Part shown: piece by piece, positions 59,916 to 64,000 of the stretch
How positions within the stretch are numbered: position 1 is the stretch's first letter
Layout: each line of letters begins with the position of its first letter
NCBI RefSeq assembly: GCF_900176255.2
Contig: NZ_FXEG02000005.1
Coordinates: 1,124,629 to 1,188,628, forward strand
Direction: 5' to 3'
DNA: 64,000 nt
From: Mycobacterium ahvazicum
Lineage (GTDB): Bacteria > Actinomycetota > Actinomycetes > Mycobacteriales > Mycobacteriaceae
Program-made: the position numbers and the translations under genes
The notes under the pieces: generated by a model
Seen by the model: only the letters and a program-made list of their open reading frames with translations
What the model was told of the DNA's origin: nothing
The model's database searches: none

Positions 59916-61082
59916 TCACTTCTGGGGGATCCGGTGTGGGACAAAGGCTGCGCCGTCGTCGGTGATCAGGCCCGCGGTCTCGCGGATGCCGAGGCCGGCG
60001 GCGGTGTCGCCGACGATCCACGCGCCCAACGCGGGCCGCATGTCGTCGAATTCCGGTAGCGGGTCCAGCAGCTGATAGACGTATCCCTCTTCGCCGTAGA
60101 CACCGCCGGTCGCGGTTTGCATGCCGGCGCCGACGACGGTGATGTTCGCGCCTTCACGCCCCAGCTTGGGCTTGCGGACGTATTCGGTCAGTTCATGCGG
60201 ATCGTCGATGTAGGCGGGCAACAGGTTCGGGTGACCCGGATACATCTCCCACAGGATTCCGAGAATCGCCTTGTTGGACAACAACGTCTTCCACAGCGGT
60301 TCGATCCAAGCCGTCTGCGGCAGGCTGGACACCACGTTCTTGCCGAACTCGTCGTCAAGCACCCACTCCCACGGGTAGAGCTTGAAGACCGCGTGGATCT
60401 GTGACTCTTCGAGGTCGACGAAGCGCTTGAGCGCGGAGTCCCAGCCGATGTCCTCGATCGTCAGGCCTACGGTCGCAAAGCCGGCCTCCGCGGCGGTTTC
60501 CTGCATGTAGGTGGTGGTGATCTGGTCTTCGCCGGTGGCCTCCATGCCCGACCAGCTCAGGTGCAGCTCGTCGTTGGGCAGCAGATCGCGCAGCTGCTTC
60601 CACCGGTCGACCAGCTGTTCGTGCAGGGAGTTCCACTGGTCATCGCCGGGGAAGCAGTCCTTGAGCCAATACCATTGCAGGATAGCGGCTTCCAGCAGCG
60701 TGGTCGGTGTATCGGCGTTGTACTCGAGCAGCACCGCCGGCCGCCGCCCGTCGTAGCGTAAGTCGAAGCGGCCGTACACATGTGGGTCAGCGCGCCGCCA
60801 CGATTCGGCAATCGGCTGCCAACTCCATTCCGGCAGACCGAATTCCGCGTAGCGCTCCATCAGCACCACTTGCTCGACGGCGTTCAGGCACATCGAGTGC
60901 AGCAGTTCGACATCGGCTTCCAGCGCCAGGATCTCGTCCATCTCGAACTCGTAATACACCGATTCGTCCCAGTACGGGCGGTCGCGGCCCCTGGCGTCAC
61001 GCGCGGGCGTTCCATACACCAGGCCTTGCGATTCGACGATCGTCTGCCAGTTCGGCCGCGGTCGCTGCCTGGCGCGCTTCAC
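59916..61082 (-). CDS. Glutathionylspermidine synthetase-like ATP-grasp ligase (YjfC/YgiC type)
   Basis: The 388-residue protein is the ATP-grasp synthetase domain of the GspS family without the N-terminal CHAP amidase of E. coli GspS. Typical sequence includes YWDESVYYEFEMDEI, RFDLRYDGRRPAVLLEYNADTPTTLLE (EYNAD conserved), LFSNKAIL-like LLSNKAILGILWEM, and YVRKPKLGREGANI near the nucleotide site. These enzymes form an amide between a peptide carboxylate and an amine such as spermidine. Mycobacteria lack glutathione, so the acceptor must be something else. ATG 61082 overlaps the DUF1190 stop by 4 bp; DUF350 follows 32 bp downstream. Confidence 0.88.
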   Translation of the reverse strand: MKRARQRPRPNWQTIVESQGLVYGTPARDARGRDRPYWDESVYYEFEMDEILALEADVELLHSMCLNAVEQVVLMERYAEFGLPEWSWQPIAESWRRADPHVYGRFDLRYDGRRPAVLLEYNADTPTTLLEAAILQWYWLKDCFPGDDQWNSLHEQLVDRWKQLRDLLPNDELHLSWSGMEATGEDQITTTYMQETAAEAGFATVGLTIEDIGWDSALKRFVDLEESQIHAVFKLYPWEWVLDDEFGKNVVSSLPQTAWIEPLWKTLLSNKAILGILWEMYPGHPNLLPAYIDDPHELTEYVRKPKLGREGANITVVGAGMQTATGGVYGEEGYVYQLLDPLPEFDDMRPALGAWIVGDTAAGLGIRETAGLITDDGAAFVPHRIPQK

Positions 61083-61747
61083 GAGCCGCTACTCTTCCCG
61101 GGCGACGAGCCGCCCAGGCCGCCGCGCGAAATGCTGCTCCCTGACTTGGTGGTGATGTTGGCGCCCTTGGGCGCGGTCGTCGTCCCACCGCTCGGTCGCG
61201 AACCCACCGAGCCCGAACTACCGTAGTAGTAACGGTATTGGTGCCCGCCGTAGTAGAAGAACCCGTTGAGTCCCTCGGTGTGGCCGGTGCAGTAACTGTC
61301 CGGCACGATCACCGGTTGACCGCTCGAATCGTCCTGGACGCACTGGGCGGTGACGGTCGCCGGTTCCGACAACATCCAATATCCGAGGCCGGCCACCAGG
61401 CCCACCACGCCCACGGCGGCCGCGGCGCCCATCAACGCCCGGCGCTGGTGGCGGCGCTTCTGCTCGGCGGCCAGCCGCGCCTCTTCCAGCTCCTTCTGCT
61501 TCTTTTCGTACTTGGCCCGGGCCCGCTGTTCGGCCGGTGTGGGTGGGCGTGGCTTCGTCGTCGCCGCGTCCTGGAACTCCATGCTGCCGCCGGACGGGAA
61601 TCGTCCGGGGTCGTCCTCGGGTTGCTCGGCCTCGTCGCTGCCGGTGAGCTTGTCCGGCTCCGGCTTATCGCCGGCCCTGGCGTCCACATCGTCGGGGTTG
61701 TCGTCGATGGGCTCACCGCCCTTCGGCGGCTCGTCTTGCGACCCCAC
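61079..61747 (-). CDS. DUF1190 (YgiB/YjfM-like) single-pass membrane protein
   Basis: The 222-residue protein has an acidic N-terminal region, a Lys/Glu/Ala coiled coil (EQRARAKYEKKQKELEEARL) and one transmembrane helix (about residues 110-130). The extracytoplasmic DUF1190-like part reads VTAQCVQDDSSGQPVIVPDSYC, then FFYYGGHQYRYYYGSSGSVG. The tail is Gly/Ser-rich, ending GGSSPGKSSGS. E. coli YgiB and YjfM have the same Cys..V..YC pattern and lie next to GspS-like genes. The start is GTG 61747; the frame upstream overlaps the HAD gene. The tail could be a substrate for the ligase, which is inference only. The stop overlaps the ligase start. Confidence 0.75.
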   Translation of the reverse strand: MGSQDEPPKGGEPIDDNPDDVDARAGDKPEPDKLTGSDEAEQPEDDPGRFPSGGSMEFQDAATTKPRPPTPAEQRARAKYEKKQKELEEARLAAEQKRRHQRRALMGAAAAVGVVGLVAGLGYWMLSEPATVTAQCVQDDSSGQPVIVPDSYCTGHTEGLNGFFYYGGHQYRYYYGSSGSVGSRPSGGTTTAPKGANITTKSGSSISRGGLGGSSPGKSSGS

Positions 61748-61847
61748 TACAACACCTGACGAGGGGCAACAGGCCGGAAGGCGGGCACGCGGGCAGTCTG
61801 CCACATTTGCTGAGGCTTCGGCAGAGATAAGCACCGGCGCGGCCGGG

Positions 61848-62675
61848 CTAGCCCCACCACCGTTCCAGCACGCGTCCGACGCCGTCGTCGCTGTTGCGCG
61901 CGGTGATCTCGTTGGCGGCGGCAAGCACTTCGGGGTGGGCATTGCCCATGGCCACGCCGTGACCGGCCCACCGCAGCATCGGCAGGTCGTTGGGCATGTC
62001 CCCGAACGCCACCACTTCGTCGCTGACGATCTCCAGCGGCCGGGCGATCTCCTCGATGCCGGTGGCCTTGCTGATTCCCAGCGGCACCACCTCCACCAGG
62101 CCGTTATTGGTGGAGTAGGTGATGTCGCCCTCGACGCCGACGTGCTTGGCCAGCTCGGCGGCCATGTCCGCGCTGCGGGCACCGGCCTTGCGGATCAACA
62201 GTTTGATGGCCGGCGCGCTGAGCAGGTCTTCGATCGACACCTCGGTGTTGTCCGGATTCAGCCACGCATGCTCATAGCCCGGCGAGCTGACGAACTGCGG
62301 GGTCGCCGTGTCGTGGGCACTGTGGCCGATCCGCTCCACCGCCAGACCAGCCCCCGGTATCACGCGGGTCGCGAGCTCGGCCAGTTCGGCCAGGGTGTCG
62401 ACGGGCAGCGTGCGTGTCGACACCACGCGGTCGGTGGCGGGGTCGTAGATGACGGCGCCGTTGGCGCACACGGCCATCGGCGCGAAGCCCAGCTCGTCGA
62501 CGATGGGACGGATCCAGCGCGGTGGACGACCGGTCGCCACAATGAATTTGGCGCCGGCAGCCACGGCGGCACGCACCGCCGCACGAGTACGCGGGGTGAT
62601 GGTTTCGTCGTCGTCGAACAGGGTGCCGTCGACGTCGCAGGCGATAAGCGCCGGCCGCGAAGTCGGCGCCGTCAT
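61848..62675 (-). CDS. HAD-superfamily Cof-type phosphatase (Rv3813c orthologue)
   Basis: The 275-residue hydrolase has HAD motif I IACDVDGTLFDDDETI near the N-terminus, motif II VATGRPPRW, a C2B-type cap domain in the middle, and motifs III/IV around GISKATGIEEI and VAFGDMPNDLPML. This is the Cof/YidA subfamily, whose members dephosphorylate sugar phosphates or cofactors; the substrate here is not known. It is 45 bp downstream of the acyltransferase gene on the same strand. The 100 bp between its stop and the DUF1190 start (61748-61847) probably hold the polyamine operon promoter. Confidence 0.92.
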   Translation of the reverse strand: MTAPTSRPALIACDVDGTLFDDDETITPRTRAAVRAAVAAGAKFIVATGRPPRWIRPIVDELGFAPMAVCANGAVIYDPATDRVVSTRTLPVDTLAELAELATRVIPGAGLAVERIGHSAHDTATPQFVSSPGYEHAWLNPDNTEVSIEDLLSAPAIKLLIRKAGARSADMAAELAKHVGVEGDITYSTNNGLVEVVPLGISKATGIEEIARPLEIVSDEVVAFGDMPNDLPMLRWAGHGVAMGNAHPEVLAAANEITARNSDDGVGRVLERWWG

Positions 62676-62720
62676 TGAGCCGTCACTCAGGCGATCCGCC
62701 CGCCGGGCCGGCCGCCCTCG

Positions 62721-63506
62721 TCAATGCCGTCCGCTTTGCTTCTCGCCCGGCCGGGTGACTCCGTCGGTCCCGTACTTCAGGGCCCGCTGCTGCAGTTCGA
62801 CCAGCCGGATCTGCTGGGAGTCATCGCGGTTCGGTGCGCCACCGCCGAGGCGCTGCGGCACCCAGAACTCGCCCGGCGGATGCGGATACTCCTCCTGCAC
62901 CCGGTAGAGCAACTCGTTCAACGCGCGGCGCAGCGTCGCGTTGAGTTGCTCGACGGAACCGTGCGGAGCAATCGGGCGCCCGGCGGACACCGTGATCGGA
63001 ATCTTGTTGCGGAACACCTTCTTTGGATGATCCTTCGGCCAAATCCGGTGTGCGCCCCAGACAATCAGCGGGACGATCGGCACCTGTGCGTCCAACGCCA
63101 TGCGCGCGGCACCGGACTTGAATTCCCGGAGTTCGAAACTGCGGCTGATGGTGGCCTCGGGGTGCATTCCGATCAGTTCGCCCGCCCGCAGTCGCTGCAC
63201 CGCCGTCGCGAAGGCGTCATGCCCGTTTCGTCGGTCCACCGGAATGAGCCTGGCGTGCTTGATCACGTAGTCGACGGCCTTCACGTCGGCCATCTCGGCC
63301 TTGATCATGAAATACATCCGCCGGCCCCGTTCCCGCGCGGCGAACAGCGACGGTAGCCAGTCCAGGTAGCTGGTGTGGTTCTGCGCGATCAGCGCCGGGC
63401 CGCGCTGCGGAATGTTCTCCAGTCCGTGGAACGTGAACTTGGTCCCGTTCATCGCGACGAGCGGGGGAACGATCAATTCGCCGAACCGGTAAAACCCCTC
63501 TGCCAT
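62721..63506 (-). CDS. 1-acyl-glycerol-3-phosphate acyltransferase-like protein, PlsC family (Rv3814c orthologue)
   Basis: The 261-residue protein has the LPLAT motifs: ALIAQNHTSYLDWLPSLF (HX4D), YFMIKAEMADVKAVDYVIK, and GMHPEATISRSFELREFKSGAARMA with the PEAT-type motif III. VPIVPLIVWGAHRIWPKDHP follows. It should transfer acyl groups to a lysophosphatidic acid-like acceptor at the membrane. ATG 63506 is preceded (minus strand) by GGAGGAGAAGAC. It is one of two adjacent paralogues. Confidence 0.92.
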   Translation of the reverse strand: MAEGFYRFGELIVPPLVAMNGTKFTFHGLENIPQRGPALIAQNHTSYLDWLPSLFAARERGRRMYFMIKAEMADVKAVDYVIKHARLIPVDRRNGHDAFATAVQRLRAGELIGMHPEATISRSFELREFKSGAARMALDAQVPIVPLIVWGAHRIWPKDHPKKVFRNKIPITVSAGRPIAPHGSVEQLNATLRRALNELLYRVQEEYPHPPGEFWVPQRLGGGAPNRDDSQQIRLVELQQRALKYGTDGVTRPGEKQSGRH

Positions 63507-63527
63507 GTCTTCTCCTCCGCAGTAAGG

Positions 63528-64000
63528 CTACTGGCGCGGGGTGCGGTTCGCCGCACGCGCCGCGGCCTCGTCAGCCTCGATCTGCGCCGCCTCGGCCATC
63601 GTCGGCGCCCCGCCGCCCAGCCGGTGCGGGACCCAGAATTCCCCGACCGGGTGCGGATACTGCTGCTGCGCCTCGTAGAGCAGCTTGGTCATCGCCTCGC
63701 GCAGCGCGTCGTCGGTCTGGGCGATGTCGTCGTCGGCGTGCAGCGGCGGTCCGACCCGCACGGTGATCGGCACCTTGTGGCGGCCGATGCTGCGGGGATG
63801 GTCCTTCGTCCAGATCCGGTGCGCACCCCAGACGATGACGGGGACGATCGGGACGTCGGCTTCCCGCGCCATCCGGGCCGCACCCGTCTTGAACTCCTTG
63901 AGTTCGAAACTGCGGCTGATGGTGGCCTCGGGATATACCCCGACCAGCTCCCCCTCGCGAAGCCGCTGCACGGCCACCGCGTAGGCGCCCGAACCGGCGT
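63528..64000 (-). CDS. Second PlsC-family acyltransferase, C-terminal part (N-terminus outside window)
   Basis: The stop is at 63528 and the frame runs off the window end. The visible 157 residues contain VGVYPEATISRSFELKEFKTGAARMAREADVPIVPVIVWGAHRIW (shown here for its key PEATISRSFEL motif), and GPPLHADDDIAQTDDALREAMTKLLYEAQQQYPHPVGEFWVPHRLGGGAP near the end. These match the preceding acyltransferase over most of the length, so the two are tandem duplicates. It corresponds to Rv3815c. The HX4D motif and the start lie beyond 64000. Confidence 0.9.
   Translation of the reverse strand, partial: AGSGAYAVAVQRLREGELVGVYPEATISRSFELKEFKTGAARMAREADVPIVPVIVWGAHRIWTKDHPRSIGRHKVPITVRVGPPLHADDDIAQTDDALREAMTKLLYEAQQQYPHPVGEFWVPHRLGGGAPTMAEAAQIEADEAAARAANRTPRQ

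Overview
The window is mycobacterial chromosome of high GC content. Most of it is the arabinogalactan / mycolic-acid cell-wall locus, collinear with Rv3777-Rv3815c of M. tuberculosis (recognised from memory of that genome; no search was run). Two features point to the Mycobacterium avium complex or a close relative. An embR-type regulator lies between embC and embA, and DprE1 has alanine where M. tuberculosis has Cys387.

Layout. 1-417: 3' end of an IS481-like element abutting a tRNA-Ser(TGA). 454-8188: quinone oxidoreductase, class-V aminotransferase fold protein, membrane glycosyltransferase, proteasome activator PafE/Bpa, and the galactan unit wzt-glfT1-wzm; glfT1 carries a 57-bp tandem repeat at its 3' end. 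8298-12256: accessory block with an Lnt-like nitrilase, a secreted C39-like peptidase and an NfeD/SPFH pair, sited where M. tuberculosis has Rv3784-Rv3787c. 12445-20847: Gre-like factor, GtrA protein, dprE1, dprE2, aftA, embC. 20848-24240: two small secreted paralogues, an ArsR/SRPBCC/mycothiol-isomerase-like unit, and embR. 24377-30918: embA-embB. 31111-33025: small accessory genes including a GarA-like FHA protein. 33079-34872: fadE35. 34924-54337 (minus strand): accD4, pks13, fadD32, Rv3802c-type lipase, mpt51, fbpA, aftB, ubiA, PAP2 phosphatase, glfT2, glf. 54590-57432: erp and a PGRP/LGFP amidase. 57480-61747: polyamine cluster with a decarboxylase-aminopropyltransferase fusion facing DUF350, glutathionylspermidine-synthetase-like and DUF1190 genes, where M. 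tuberculosis has PE_PGRS62. 61848-64000: HAD phosphatase and two PlsC-type acyltransferases, the second cut by the window end.

How the genes work together. UbiA, the PAP2 protein, DprE1 and DprE2 make decaprenyl-phosphoryl-arabinose, which AftA, EmbA/B/C and AftB use. Glf, GlfT1 and GlfT2 build the galactan that Wzm-Wzt exports. FadD32, Pks13 and AccD4 make mycolic acids, which the antigen 85 protein FbpA attaches to arabinan. The accessory blocks sit between these conserved segments. The most unusual is the polyamine cluster, which resembles the E. coli yjfL-yjfM-yjfC set with a fused polyamine-synthesis enzyme added.
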